Assembly (NCBI GenBank): GCA_963676345.2 | Contig: CAXXTS010000003.1 | Coordinates: 1 to 64,000, forward strand | Direction of reading: 5' to 3' | DNA length: 64,000 nt | DNA from: G963665925 sp963676345 | GTDB taxonomy: Bacteria > Bacillota > Clostridia > Peptostreptococcales > Acidaminobacteraceae | In this document: in pieces, positions 52,245 through 60,999 of the stretch | Numbering within the stretch: the first letter of the stretch is position 1 | How the letters are laid out: each line of letters starts with the position of its first letter | The notes under the pieces: model-generated | The model's database searches: none | Told to the model about the DNA's origin: nothing | What the model saw: only the letters and a program-made list of their open reading frames with translations | Program-made: the position numbers and the translations under genes

Positions 52245-53519
52245 ATGGGTGCTGTAATTTTATTCGTTTCATTTATTGCGCTGATCTTTCTAGGTGTGCC
52301 GATTGCATTTAGTATGGGCATCTCATCCATGATTTATTTGTCTTTAAGTGATATTCCCTACATCATTGTTGCTCAAAAAATGTTTTCTGGTGTGAACTCA
52401 TTTGTACTGCTTTGTATTCCAGGTTTTGTTCTCGCAGGGAACTTAATGAATACAGGCGGCATTACAAAACGTATTATCCGTTTTTCTAATGCGGCAATAG
52501 GCCACATCAGGGGCGGTCTAGGACTTGCCAATATCGTTGCATCAATGATATTTGCAGGGATTACGGGTACAGCAATTGCAGATACAACAAGTCTAGGGGC
52601 TATACTGATTCCTGCAATGGAAGAGGAAGGCTATGACGTGCCGTTTTCAGTAGCGGTTACAGCAGCATCTTCAACAATTGGCCCCATTATTCCACCGTCG
52701 CTTCCTATGATTATTGTGGGGACATTAACAGGACTTTCTGTATCAAAGCTCTTTTTAGGTGGGGCAATTCCAGGCGTATTGCTGGGCATATTCTTAATGA
52801 TTGTTTCTTATGTCATTTCAGTAAAAAGAGGTTATCCAAAGGATGAAAAGAAACCATTTTCAGTTGTAATGAAAACTTTCTTCTCTGCATTTTGGGCGCT
52901 GATGCTAACTGTACTCATTCTTTGGGGAATCTTAGGTGGATTCTTCACACCAACTGAAGCATCTATTGTAGCAAGTTTATACGCATTTGTTGTCGGAAAA
53001 TTCATTTACAAAGAGCTTAAATGGAATCAGCTTCCAAAAATCATTCTGGATACGATGAAGACATCTGCAGCCATTATGCTGCTTGTTGGATTTGCGGCAA
53101 CTTTCGGTTGGATTCTAGCAAGTGAACAGATTCCACAGCTGGTTGCGGAATTTATACTTTCAATATCTACAGATAAAATAGTGGTTCTTCTACTCTTAAA
53201 TATACTGCTTCTCTTTGTAGGTATGTTTATGGAAACCATTGCAGCTCTAATCATTTTGTTCCCAGTACTGCTTCCTGTTGCAATGAAAATAGGAATGGAT
53301 CCAGTTCACTTTGGCGTTATGGCTGTGCTGAACCTAATGATTGGTTTGACAACACCACCGGTTGGCGTTTGTCTATTTGCGGGAGCAAGTATCGGTAAAA
53401 TTTCTATTGCCAAGGCAACAAGAGCAATTGTGCCATTCTTAGCGGTGAGTTTGTTTGTACTTGCACTGGTAACATTTATACCTCAAATAACACTCTTCTT
53501 ACCAAACCTATTGAACTAG
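52245..53519 (+). CDS. dctM: TRAP transporter large permease (DctM family)
   Basis: 424 residues from the ATG at 52245 (GGGAGG upstream); an in-frame start inside dctQ is not needed. It has about twelve membrane helices and family strings such as LGVPIAFSMGISSMIYL, ASSTIGPIIPPSLPMIIVG and NLMIGLTTPPVGVCLFAGAS. It is the transport subunit of the TRAP system, the ion-transporter superfamily channel that couples substrate entry to cation symport. Confidence 0.95.
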   Translation: MGAVILFVSFIALIFLGVPIAFSMGISSMIYLSLSDIPYIIVAQKMFSGVNSFVLLCIPGFVLAGNLMNTGGITKRIIRFSNAAIGHIRGGLGLANIVASMIFAGITGTAIADTTSLGAILIPAMEEEGYDVPFSVAVTAASSTIGPIIPPSLPMIIVGTLTGLSVSKLFLGGAIPGVLLGIFLMIVSYVISVKRGYPKDEKKPFSVVMKTFFSAFWALMLTVLILWGILGGFFTPTEASIVASLYAFVVGKFIYKELKWNQLPKIILDTMKTSAAIMLLVGFAATFGWILASEQIPQLVAEFILSISTDKIVVLLLLNILLLFVGMFMETIAALIILFPVLLPVAMKIGMDPVHFGVMAVLNLMIGLTTPPVGVCLFAGASIGKISIAKATRAIVPFLAVSLFVLALVTFIPQITLFLPNLLN

Positions 53520-53539
53520 TATTTAAAGGAGACTCTACT

Positions 53540-54556
53540 ATGAAAGCGATTGAAGTCATCGAACCTGGCAAAATTCATATTACTCAAAAAGAGATGCCAG
53601 AACTTATAAATGATACAGACGTACTTGTTAAGACAAAAGCGGCAGGCATTTGCGGCTCAGACATTCATATTTATCATGGTACAAATGCGGTTGCTACATA
53701 CCCCCGTGTTATTGGGCACGAAGCGGTTGGCGAAGTCTATAAAGTGGGCTCAAAAGTGAAGAACGTATCTGTTGGAGACCGCGTTATTCTTGAGCCAATT
53801 GAATACTGCGGCACATGTTACGCTTGTCGCATGGGCAGACCCAATGTGTGTGAAACACTAAAGGTTAGAGGTGTTCATTCAGATGGTGGTTTTGCAGAAT
53901 ACTTCCGTGCACAAGAAGACAAACTCCATGTCCTACCCGAAAAAATCGAGTGGGCTCAAGCTGTAATGATCGAACCATTTTCAATTGGTGCTCAAGTTTG
54001 CTTCAGAGGCGATGTGAAAAAAGACGATGTTGTTCTAATTTTCGGTGCCGGCCCTACAGGCCTGGCTGTACTTGAAAATGCAAAGCATCTGGGTGCAGTA
54101 ACAATTGTTGCTGATATCAACGACAGCCGTCTTGAAAATGCAAAAGCATATGGTGCAGATTATGTAATCAACCCAAATGTAGTGGATGCAAAAGCGGAAG
54201 TTGAGAAAATTACAGAAGGTATGCTTGCGAATGTTGTAGTGGATGCTGTTGGTACACCAAAAATTCTTTCGGACGCTGTTTATATGACATCGGTTGCGGG
54301 GCGTATCGTATCTATGGGCTTCCTAAACGCAGAAGCAGGCATCAACATGCTTGAAATTACGAAAAAAGAGATCTCTCTTGTCGGTTCAAGACTTCAAACA
54401 TACCAGTTTGCTAAATGTGTTGAATACTTTAAAGACAATGATGTGAAGCTAGCCAGCCTAATTACACATCAATTTGAATACAATTCAGTAGAAGAGGCCA
54501 TTAAACTTATCGAAGAAAAGCCTGAAGAAGTAGGAAAAGTCATACTGACTTTTTAG
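53540..54556 (+). CDS. Zinc-dependent medium-chain dehydrogenase, aldonate (L-galactonate/L-gulonate-type)
   Basis: 338 residues of the zinc alcohol dehydrogenase (MDR) family. Catalytic zinc ligands fit GICGSDIH (Cys38), GHEAVGEV (His-Glu) and a later Glu. The structural zinc site is CGTCYACRMGRPNVC, and the NAD-binding motif is FGAGPTGLAVLENAK. VRGVHSDGGFAEYF and the C-terminal LVGSRLQTYQFAKCVEYFK resemble E. coli L-galactonate dehydrogenase LgoD/YjjN. In this operon it probably oxidises an aldonate (L-galactonate or L-gulonate) to tagaturonate or fructuronate. GGAG lies upstream, 20 bases after dctM. Confidence 0.88.
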   Translation: MKAIEVIEPGKIHITQKEMPELINDTDVLVKTKAAGICGSDIHIYHGTNAVATYPRVIGHEAVGEVYKVGSKVKNVSVGDRVILEPIEYCGTCYACRMGRPNVCETLKVRGVHSDGGFAEYFRAQEDKLHVLPEKIEWAQAVMIEPFSIGAQVCFRGDVKKDDVVLIFGAGPTGLAVLENAKHLGAVTIVADINDSRLENAKAYGADYVINPNVVDAKAEVEKITEGMLANVVVDAVGTPKILSDAVYMTSVAGRIVSMGFLNAEAGINMLEITKKEISLVGSRLQTYQFAKCVEYFKDNDVKLASLITHQFEYNSVEEAIKLIEEKPEEVGKVILTF

Positions 54557-54565
54557 GAGGACAAA

Positions 54566-55633
54566 ATGAACATGATATTTAGATGGTATGGCGAGGGAAA
54601 TGACTCTATTTCTCTAGGCGATATCAAACAAATTCCCGGTGTGGACGGTGTATGCTGGTCACTTCATGACAAGGTCGCCGGCGAAGTTTGGGAAATGGAA
54701 CGTATTCTTGAAGTAAAGGACCAGTGCGATAAGTACGGCCTGAATATAGATGTCGTTGAAAGTGTTAATGTGCATGACGACATTAAAATTGGAAAACCAT
54801 CACGTGATCAGTATATTGATATTTATATTGATACAATTAGAAAGCTGTCTAAAGTAGGCGTTAAAGTCATTTGCTACAATTTCATGCCAGTATTCGACTG
54901 GACAAGAACAGACCTTTTTAAGGACATGCCAGATGGCTCGAATGCGCTTTTCTACGAGAAAGACAAAATTCAAGATGACTACCGTGAAATGGTAGACAAT
55001 ATTCTAAAAGGCGCAAAAGACTTTACAATGCCTGGATGGGAACCTGAAAGACTTGAAAAGCTAGATACACTATTCAAGGACTATGCAGATGTAACTGAGG
55101 ACGTACTTACGGAGAATCTTAAGTATTTCCTTGAAAAAATCATCCCAGTTTGTGAAGAATGTGATATCAAAATGGCCATTCACCCAGATGATCCGCCGTG
55201 GCCAATTTTCGGTCTGCCGCGCATTGTAAGAAGTCGTGAGCATATTGAAAAGCTGCTGAATTTGGTAGATAGCCCTTACAATGGTCTGACACTTTGTACT
55301 GGGTCGCTGGGGGCGAATTTGGATAATGATTTGCCAGCGCTCATTCGAGAATACGCTGATCGTATTCATTTTGCACACATTCGAAACGTAAAGGTATTCG
55401 ATAATGGTGATTTCATTGAAACATCGCACCGTAAGCAAGACGGTAGCTTAGATATAGTTGACATTATGAAGGCTTACCATGAAGCAGACTTCAAAGGCTA
55501 TATCAGGCCAGACCATGGTCGTCACCTTTGGGGTGAAGAAGCACACTGTCGACCAGGTTACGGACTTTATGACAGAGCACTGGGTGTCATGTACATGCTG
55601 GGCATCTGGGACACACTGAATACACAGGGGTGA
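54566..55633 (+). CDS. uxuA: Mannonate dehydratase
   Basis: 355 residues, the usual length of Gram-positive UxuA. The N-terminus MIFRWYGEGNDSISL, PGVDGVCWSLHDKVAGEVW, CYNFMPVFDWTRTDL and KMAIHPDDPPWPIFGLPRIV are characteristic, and the C-terminal PDHGRHLWGEE supplies metal-ligand histidines. It dehydrates D-mannonate to 2-keto-3-deoxygluconate, using Mn or Fe. AGGAGG precedes the ATG. It sits between the zinc dehydrogenase and uxuB, ending inside the ribosome binding region of uxuB. Confidence 0.96.
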   Translation: MNMIFRWYGEGNDSISLGDIKQIPGVDGVCWSLHDKVAGEVWEMERILEVKDQCDKYGLNIDVVESVNVHDDIKIGKPSRDQYIDIYIDTIRKLSKVGVKVICYNFMPVFDWTRTDLFKDMPDGSNALFYEKDKIQDDYREMVDNILKGAKDFTMPGWEPERLEKLDTLFKDYADVTEDVLTENLKYFLEKIIPVCEECDIKMAIHPDDPPWPIFGLPRIVRSREHIEKLLNLVDSPYNGLTLCTGSLGANLDNDLPALIREYADRIHFAHIRNVKVFDNGDFIETSHRKQDGSLDIVDIMKAYHEADFKGYIRPDHGRHLWGEEAHCRPGYGLYDRALGVMYMLGIWDTLNTQG

Positions 55634-55638
55634 TCAAA

Positions 55639-57207
55639 ATGAAACTGACGATTGATGGGTTAAAGTCTACACAGGCATGGGCCTCAGCAGGCATTACAAT
55701 CCCAACATTTGATATTGAAGCAATTAAGAAAAATACGCTAGACAACCCAAAATGGATTCACTTTGGAGCAGGCAATATTTTTAGAGCTTTCGTGGCATCT
55801 TGCCAAGGTGAGCTTCTAGAAAAAGGTCTGTCAGATACGGGTATTATTGCTGTTGAAACATATGATGAAGAACTGATTGATAAAATCTACAAGCCACATG
55901 ATAATTTGGCACTTGTTACAACCCTAAAGGAGACAGGTGATGTCGATTATAAGGTTGTCGGCAGTGTGGTCGAGTCTTGCAAGGGTTCAACAGACTATGA
56001 ATCTCTTAAGACGGCTTTTGAAAATCCTGAGCTTCAAATGGTATCTTTTACAATTACTGAAAAGGGCTATGCCGTGGAGGATACAGACGGTAACCTGTTT
56101 GGCATTATAGAGCAAGATATTGCAAGTTATCCAGAGGCACCAAAGCATGTCATGTCAATATTGACGCTATTGCTTAAGCACAGATATGAAAAGGGTGCAG
56201 GGCCATTATCTGTTGTAAGCATGGACAACTGTTCCCATAACGGGGATAAAATCAAAGCGGCTGTTTGCAAGCTCGCTGAAAAACTACAAGCAGCAGGCCA
56301 TGCAGACGCCGGATTCATCGAGTATGTTCAAAACCCTGAAAAAGTAGCTTTTCCACTGTCTATGATAGACAAAATTACACCAAGACCATCTGAAGATATT
56401 GCAAATAGACTTTCAGAAATCGGGTTTGAAGACACTGCTATTACAGTGACAGATAAAAATACCTACATGGCACCATTTGTTAATGCAGAGCAAACGCAAT
56501 ACCTTGTTATTGAAGACTTGTTCCCAAATGGACGCCCTGCGCTTGAGAAATCTACAGGGGTTATTTTTACCGATAGAGAAACGGTGAATAATGTTGAGAC
56601 AATGAAGGTAACAACATGCCTGAATCCCCTTCATACAGCACTTGCTGTATTTGGCTGCTTGCTGTCGCATAAGAAAATTTCCGATGAGATGCAAGACACT
56701 GAACTGTCGGATCTCGTTAGAAAAATGGCCTATGATGAAGGTCTAAAAGCGGTGGTTGATCCAGGTATTATAAATCCGATGGATTTTGTTGATGAAGTCA
56801 TCAACAAGCGTTTTGCCAATCCGTATATTGAAGATACACCGCAAAGAATTGCAACGGATACATCACAAAAGGTGGGTATTCGTTATGGTGTAACTATTCA
56901 ATCTTATATGAATAGAGCAGATTTACAAGTAGAAAACCTCCTTTACATCCCCCTCGTAATTGCAGGTTGGCTACGTTACTTAGATGGTATTGATGATTCG
57001 GGTGAGGCCTTTACACTGAGCCCGGATCCCCTAATGGACTACCTGATGTCTGTTAAAGAAGACAAGCGTACACTGCTGTCTAATGCAGATATCTTCGGTG
57101 TTAATTTGTATGACATTGGACTGGGTAGCCGTATTGAAGCGATCTACGAAGAAATGGCCGCCGAGAAAGGCGCAGTTCGTAAAACGCTTAAAAAGCACCT
57201 TAAATAG
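55639..57207 (+). CDS. uxuB: Fructuronate reductase / mannitol dehydrogenase family protein
   Basis: 522 residues from the ATG at 55639 (AGGGG eight bases upstream); a GTG nine bases earlier overlaps the uxuA stop. It belongs to the polyol-specific long-chain dehydrogenase family: an N-terminal NAD-binding IHFGAGNIFRAFVA and the catalytic-helix region with SMDNCSHNGDKIK. In UxuA/UxuB neighbourhoods it reduces fructuronate to mannonate with NADH. It is the last gene of the operon that starts with dctP, followed by the repeat region and terminator at 57271-57497. Confidence 0.92.
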   Translation: MKLTIDGLKSTQAWASAGITIPTFDIEAIKKNTLDNPKWIHFGAGNIFRAFVASCQGELLEKGLSDTGIIAVETYDEELIDKIYKPHDNLALVTTLKETGDVDYKVVGSVVESCKGSTDYESLKTAFENPELQMVSFTITEKGYAVEDTDGNLFGIIEQDIASYPEAPKHVMSILTLLLKHRYEKGAGPLSVVSMDNCSHNGDKIKAAVCKLAEKLQAAGHADAGFIEYVQNPEKVAFPLSMIDKITPRPSEDIANRLSEIGFEDTAITVTDKNTYMAPFVNAEQTQYLVIEDLFPNGRPALEKSTGVIFTDRETVNNVETMKVTTCLNPLHTALAVFGCLLSHKKISDEMQDTELSDLVRKMAYDEGLKAVVDPGIINPMDFVDEVINKRFANPYIEDTPQRIATDTSQKVGIRYGVTIQSYMNRADLQVENLLYIPLVIAGWLRYLDGIDDSGEAFTLSPDPLMDYLMSVKEDKRTLLSNADIFGVNLYDIGLGSRIEAIYEEMAAEKGAVRKTLKKHLK

Positions 57208-57270
57208 ACTAGCTTTCTCTTCCTTTATAGAAGCGCACATTCATGACAATATGATGTGCGCTTTTATTGT

Positions 57271-57449
57271 ACAGGGCAAGCTACCGTCGCCCACGAAAGC
57301 TAGTCGCGGCGTATATAGTCAAGCAATGCACAGGGCAACCTACCGGTCGCCCACGAAAGCTAGTCGCGGCGTATATAGTCAAGCAATGCACAGGGCAACC
57401 TACCGGTCGCCCACGTCGCTAGTCGCGCCATATATAATCTAAGAAATAC
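57271..57449. repeat. Three tandem 59-60 bp non-coding repeats
   Basis: Units begin with ACAGGGCAA at 57271, 57330 and 57390. The first two share CGCCCACGAAAGCTAGTCGC and the run through AAGCAATGC almost perfectly; the third diverges in its second half and runs into the terminator stem. The segments are more G+C-rich than their surroundings. They lie in the 3' untranslated region of uxuB. There are no unique spacers, so this is not a CRISPR array. Of the 435-bp gap 57208-57642, the rest is the two terminators. Confidence 0.85.
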
Positions 57450-57497
57450 ACCCCCAATTGTGTTTGCACAAAATTGGGGGTGTATTTCTTAGATTAT
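57434..57497. terminator. Very strong terminator after uxuB
   Basis: A perfect 26-bp inverted repeat (57434-57459 with 57472-57497), including ACACCCCCAATT and its complement, around a 12-base loop. It is unusually long for an intrinsic terminator and may work in both directions. Confidence 0.85.
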
Positions 57498-57516
57498 GCA
57501 TTGCTTTGTCTTTTCC

Positions 57517-57555
57517 GTAAAAAAAGACTGATGCATAGGGGTTATGCATCAGTCT
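57517..57555 (-). terminator. Terminator of the kdgA-kdgK operon
   Basis: On the minus strand AGACTGATGCATA pairs perfectly (13 bp) with TATGCATCAGTCT around a 5-base loop, followed by a T7 run. Confidence 0.88.
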
Positions 57556-57642
57556 GTGTAATGGGGTTTACTTATTATCTACGTAGGGACGTAGGCGTAA
57601 GTTATATCATATAGCAACGTGTATTATACACGGAGTTAACGA

Positions 57643-58665
57643 TTAGCGCTGTACGCGTCCAGATGCGTCTCCACCAACTAGGGTTTCAACTTCATCAACA
57701 GTGACTTGGTTGAAGTCGCCGTGAATTGTGTGCTTCATAGCAGATGCTGCAACAGCAAATTCTAGAGCGTCTTTGAAATCTTTGCCTGAAACAAGGCCGT
57801 AAATCAGTCCGCCAGCGAATGAGTCACCGCCGCCTACACGGTCAACGATACGCACATCATATTTCTTAGAGTGGTAGAATTCTTCTCCGTTGTAGATGAG
57901 GGCCGACCAGCCGTTATCTGAAGCGGAGTAGCTCTCGCGAAGTGTTGTAACAACATATTTAAAGTCAAAGGCTTCTTTCATCTGCTTGAAGATGCTCTTG
58001 TAACCGTCTAGCTCTAGTTCGCCAGTTGTTACATCAGATTTGCCAGGCTTGAAGCCCAGAACTTTTTCTGCATCTTCTTCGTTTCCGATGCAAACATCGA
58101 CGTATTGCATGAGGTTGGACATAACTTCTTTGGCACGCTCAGGTGTCCAAAGTTTCTTTCTGTAGTTCAGGTCAACAGAAACCGTAACGCCGTGCTTTTT
58201 AGCAGCCTTTAGAGCCGCTTCAGTCAGGACAGCGCCTTGCTCGCTGATTGCAGGCGTAATACCAGAGAAGTGGAACCACTCTGCATCTTTAAAAATTTCG
58301 TCAAAGTCAAAATCAGAAAGATCCGCTTCTGCAATTGCAGAGTTTGCGCGGTCATAAACCACTTTTGAAGGGCGCATAGATGCACCAGTCTCAAGGAAGT
58401 AAATACCCACACGCTCACCACCACGGGCAATATAATCTGTGTTAACACCAAATTGACGTAAGGCGTTTAGCGCAGAGTCTCCGATTGGATTTTCAGGAAG
58501 CTTAGAAACGAAGTAAGGGTTTAGTCCGTAGTTTGCAAGTGATACAGCCACATTGGCTTCACCGCCACCGTACACAACATCGAAAGAGCTCGACTGAACA
58601 AAACGCTCAAATTTAGGTGTTGAAAGTCTAAGCATAATTTCGCCCATAGTTACAACTTTTTTCAT
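57643..58665 (-). CDS. kdgK: 2-keto-3-deoxygluconate kinase (PfkB family)
   Basis: 340 residues of the ribokinase/PfkB family. The N-terminal GEIMLRLSTPKFERFVQ is typical of KDG kinases, GGGEANVAVSLANYGL is PfkB signature 1, and DRVGGGDSFAGGLIYG is signature 2 with the catalytic Asp. It phosphorylates 2-keto-3-deoxygluconate made by UxuA. AGGAG precedes the ATG. It lies 15 bp downstream of kdgA on the same strand, so they are co-transcribed and convergent with the uxu operon that feeds them. Confidence 0.95.
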   Translation of the reverse strand: MKKVVTMGEIMLRLSTPKFERFVQSSSFDVVYGGGEANVAVSLANYGLNPYFVSKLPENPIGDSALNALRQFGVNTDYIARGGERVGIYFLETGASMRPSKVVYDRANSAIAEADLSDFDFDEIFKDAEWFHFSGITPAISEQGAVLTEAALKAAKKHGVTVSVDLNYRKKLWTPERAKEVMSNLMQYVDVCIGNEEDAEKVLGFKPGKSDVTTGELELDGYKSIFKQMKEAFDFKYVVTTLRESYSASDNGWSALIYNGEEFYHSKKYDVRIVDRVGGGDSFAGGLIYGLVSGKDFKDALEFAVAASAMKHTIHGDFNQVTVDEVETLVGGDASGRVQR

Positions 58666-58680
58666 TTTAGATTTCTCCTT

Positions 58681-59313
58681 TTATAGTGACTCACGTGCTT
58701 CTTTAATTTTGCCTACAAAAGCTTTTGCTGTTTTTGTAATGTCTTCTGCTGAGCCCTTTGTTAGGGCACCGCCAGCACCGACTGCAATACAGCCGTTTTT
58801 AATCCACTGGTCAACATTATCAAGACTTACGCCACCGGTTGGCATAAGTACAGCTTGTGGAAGTGGGCCTTTAATAGCCTTGATAAAGCTTGGACCAAAT
58901 GCACTTCCTGGGAAAACTTTTATAATGTCTGCACCGGCTTCCATTGCTGTAATCATTTCTGTTAAAGTCATGCAGCCAGGCATGTAAGGAATCTGATAAC
59001 GATTGCAAAGCTTAGCTGTTTCTAAATCGAATGCAGGGCTAACAATGTATTTTGCACCTGAAAGTATTGCAATACGCGCAGTCTCACTGTCAAGAACCGT
59101 ACCCGCACCGACAATTAGTGCATCTCCAAACTTGTCATTAAGCGCTTCAATAACCTTGTGTGCGCCTGGAACTGTAAATGTAATTTCGATAGCGTCAATG
59201 CCGCCATTCATACAAGCTTCAGATATGTAAGTTGCTTGCTCTGTGTTTTCAGCCCTAACAACGGCTACAATACCAGTACTTTCTATTCGCTTTAAAACAT
59301 CATGCTTTTTCAT
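58681..59313 (-). CDS. kdgA: 2-keto-3-deoxy-6-phosphogluconate aldolase
   Basis: 210 residues of the class I KDPG/KHG aldolase (Eda) family. The catalytic Glu lies in DAIEITFTVPGA (~residue 41), and the Schiff-base lysine in ADIIKVFPGSAFGPSFIKAI (~residue 134); MPTGGVSLDN closes the phosphate site. It cleaves KDPG to pyruvate and glyceraldehyde-3-phosphate, the last step of the pathway. GGAGG precedes the ATG. It is first in the kdgA-kdgK operon, behind a tandem operator at 59330-59366. Confidence 0.95.
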   Translation of the reverse strand: MKKHDVLKRIESTGIVAVVRAENTEQATYISEACMNGGIDAIEITFTVPGAHKVIEALNDKFGDALIVGAGTVLDSETARIAILSGAKYIVSPAFDLETAKLCNRYQIPYMPGCMTLTEMITAMEAGADIIKVFPGSAFGPSFIKAIKGPLPQAVLMPTGGVSLDNVDQWIKNGCIAVGAGGALTKGSAEDITKTAKAFVGKIKEARESL

Positions 59314-59329
59314 GCAATCCTCCTATAAC

Positions 59330-59366
59330 GTTCCGTATTGTGGAACTACATATCGTATTGTGGAAC
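59330..59366. promoter_or_regulatory. Tandem operator upstream of kdgA
   Basis: CGTATTGTGGAAC occurs twice (59334-59346 and 59354-59366), exactly 20 bp apart, about two helical turns. The first copy is part of an inverted repeat GTTCC-N7-GGAAC (59330-59346). It lies 17-53 bases upstream of the kdgA start. The IclR-type regulator encoded next door is the likely ligand. Confidence 0.65.
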
Positions 59367-59377
59367 AGTTATATTAT

Positions 59378-59410
59378 AAAAAAAATATTGGAGTTTCGCA
59401 ACCCCAATAT
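59378..59410 (-). terminator. Terminator of the IclR regulator gene
   Basis: On the minus strand ATATTGG pairs with CCAATAT around a 12-base loop, followed by a T8 run. It lies 75 bases beyond the stop codon of the regulator and upstream of the kdgA operator. Confidence 0.8.
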
Positions 59411-59484
59411 GGAAAATCTCTATTTTGTTTATTTTTCATGTTTGTATAGCTTGGATAGGCATCGTTTAACTGGTCTCAAAGGAT

Positions 59485-60249
59485 TTATATCAAGTGGCCA
59501 AGATTTTTAGAAATAGTCTGTGCTGTTTCCCGAACCAGTTTGCCAAAGGTTTCAATACGCTGGGCACTACATCTGATTTTAGGTGTTGAAACACTGATGG
59601 CATACCGTACCACATTGTTTCTATCTAGTATGGGTGCGGCGACACATAGAACCCCTTCTTCATTTTCTTCATTGTCAATGGCATAGCCATCGTTTGAAAC
59701 TTGTGAGAGTTCAGTAAGCATGGCCTTTTTAGTCATAATGGTATGCGGTGTAAACTGGACGAGCGAAGGTTCAAGTTTTTCCCATAGCCGATCAAAATCT
59801 GCTGAGTCCATATTGGACAGGTAAGTTTTACCGACTGCAGATGAGTATAGCGGGATGCGCTTTCCAATATAAGAGTGCATGCGTATTGCTGAAGTGGTTT
59901 CGATTTTATCAATATATACAATTTCAGTATCTTCCACGAGAACCAGATGGACGACTTCGCCGGTTTGCTTTGCCAGTTCCTCAATGTAGGGCTTTGACAG
60001 CTCGACAATGTCCATATCCTTAAGGGTGCTGTTTCCGATTTCTAAAAATTGAAGGGTTAGTCTGTATTTTGAGGAAGGGACTTCCTGAATGACGTAGCCC
60101 CTATGCATGAGGGTACTCAGGAGTCTGTGGACAGTGCTCTTGCTCAGTCCAACTGACTTGGACAGCTCATTTAAGCCCATGGCGCCATTTTTTAAGGTCT
60201 CTATAATATCGAATGTTCTCATGACAGATTGTACGTAGTCTGTTTTCAT
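59485..60249 (-). CDS. IclR family transcriptional regulator (KdgR-like)
   Basis: 254 residues from the ATG at 60249 (GGGAGG seven bases upstream); an in-frame ATG 13 codons earlier lacks a site. The N-terminal winged helix is VMRTFDIIETLKNGAMGLNE followed by LSKSVGLSKSTVHRLLSTLM. The C-terminal IclR effector domain contains LVLVEDTEIVYIDKIET and the late AAPILDRNNVVRYAISVS. Its place next to kdgA-kdgK suggests a KdgR-type role, sensing 2-keto-3-deoxygluconate and controlling that operon, perhaps also uxu. Confidence 0.92.
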   Translation of the reverse strand: MKTDYVQSVMRTFDIIETLKNGAMGLNELSKSVGLSKSTVHRLLSTLMHRGYVIQEVPSSKYRLTLQFLEIGNSTLKDMDIVELSKPYIEELAKQTGEVVHLVLVEDTEIVYIDKIETTSAIRMHSYIGKRIPLYSSAVGKTYLSNMDSADFDRLWEKLEPSLVQFTPHTIMTKKAMLTELSQVSNDGYAIDNEENEEGVLCVAAPILDRNNVVRYAISVSTPKIRCSAQRIETFGKLVRETAQTISKNLGHLI

Positions 60250-60344
60250 GAATAAGCCTCCCGTAATTGTTTTTGTAATTTGAATCATGTAAAAGTATAT
60301 GTGAAAAGTGTAAAGAGTTCAACTGACTGCCATTTCAAGTGAAT

Positions 60345-60386
60345 AAAAAACAGCCACCACCTAATTGGCTTGATAGGTGAGGCTGC
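60345..60386 (-). terminator. Terminator of the small gene at 60408
   Basis: On the minus strand CAGCC-TC-ACCTA pairs with TAGGT-GGT-GGCTG with a small internal bulge, followed by a T6 run. Confidence 0.8.
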
Positions 60387-60407
60387 ACTGGTCTTAAGTA
60401 GGATACT

Positions 60408-60680
60408 CTATTTCTTATCTTCTATAATTTCAATTTCTAAGTAGTCAAAGTCGATGGTTTCGATAAAATGATCGGCCTTGAAGATGGTTTTGCCGACAAG
60501 GTTTAGGTCGCTGCTGTGATCATCAAACCACATGGGCTTTTGAATATCGAAATGATAACAGAGTGCTTCTAGTCCTTGATCAAGCTTGTCTTCAAGTTCA
60601 AGTCCAGTCATGTTGCCTTCGAAGACTTGATCAGATATGATGCGGTTGTTTTTTTTGATTTTACCCCAGAGTCGAAACAT
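60408..60680 (-). CDS. Small conserved-looking hypothetical protein
   Basis: 90 residues, preceded by AGGAG seven bases before the ATG and followed by a good terminator, so it is likely real. The sequence (FRLWGKIKKNNRIISDQVFE, then PMWFDDHSSDL and a Glu/Asp-rich end) has no signal peptide or membrane segment. The pattern recalls small uncharacterised clostridial proteins, but I cannot name a family. It is monocistronic. Confidence 0.75.
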   Translation of the reverse strand: MFRLWGKIKKNNRIISDQVFEGNMTGLELEDKLDQGLEALCYHFDIQKPMWFDDHSSDLNLVGKTIFKADHFIETIDFDYLEIEIIEDKK

Positions 60681-60999
60681 ATTGATCTCCTGTATTGATA
60701 TCGAATAGTTTAATAGGTGTATGTTAGTTTATTCAGTATAGCGGGAAATAGGGGGAAAGTAAAGGTGAGTGGGTAAAATCGTAAAGTGTTCAGCTACATC
60801 AAATCGCACTTCATATTTCAGACTAAAAAGTCCGTTTGAGTAGTGAAAACCAGTATTGCTAAAGAAAGTTAGAAAAGACGCAAAGGCAGGGGCATTAAAA
60901 AAAAGAACCTTGGAGTCATCGCAATAAGACAGCGCTGAATCAATGCAAGAAATAGTAGGTATATACATAGTGTAAAATTTTGATTATTAGGAGGGTATC
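60681..60999. other. Intergenic region without a supported gene
   Basis: This 319-bp region holds the upstream regions of the divergent genes at 60408 and 61000, including the strong AGGAGGG for the latter. A minus-strand open frame of 79 codons (60729-60968) has no ribosome binding site and a Phe/Ser-rich composition, so I do not call it. No RNA motif was recognised. Confidence 0.6.

Noticed and set aside
57083..57442. 119-codon open frame through the 60-bp repeats
   Set aside because: It starts inside uxuB in another frame and has no ribosome binding site. The repeats happen to be near a multiple of three.
57271..57449. Possible CRISPR array
   Set aside because: The 59-60 bp units are repeats throughout with no unique spacers, and no cas genes are present.
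60729..60968. 79-codon open frame on the minus strand
   Set aside because: There is no ribosome binding site and no recognisable protein pattern, and it overlaps the upstream regions of both flanking genes.
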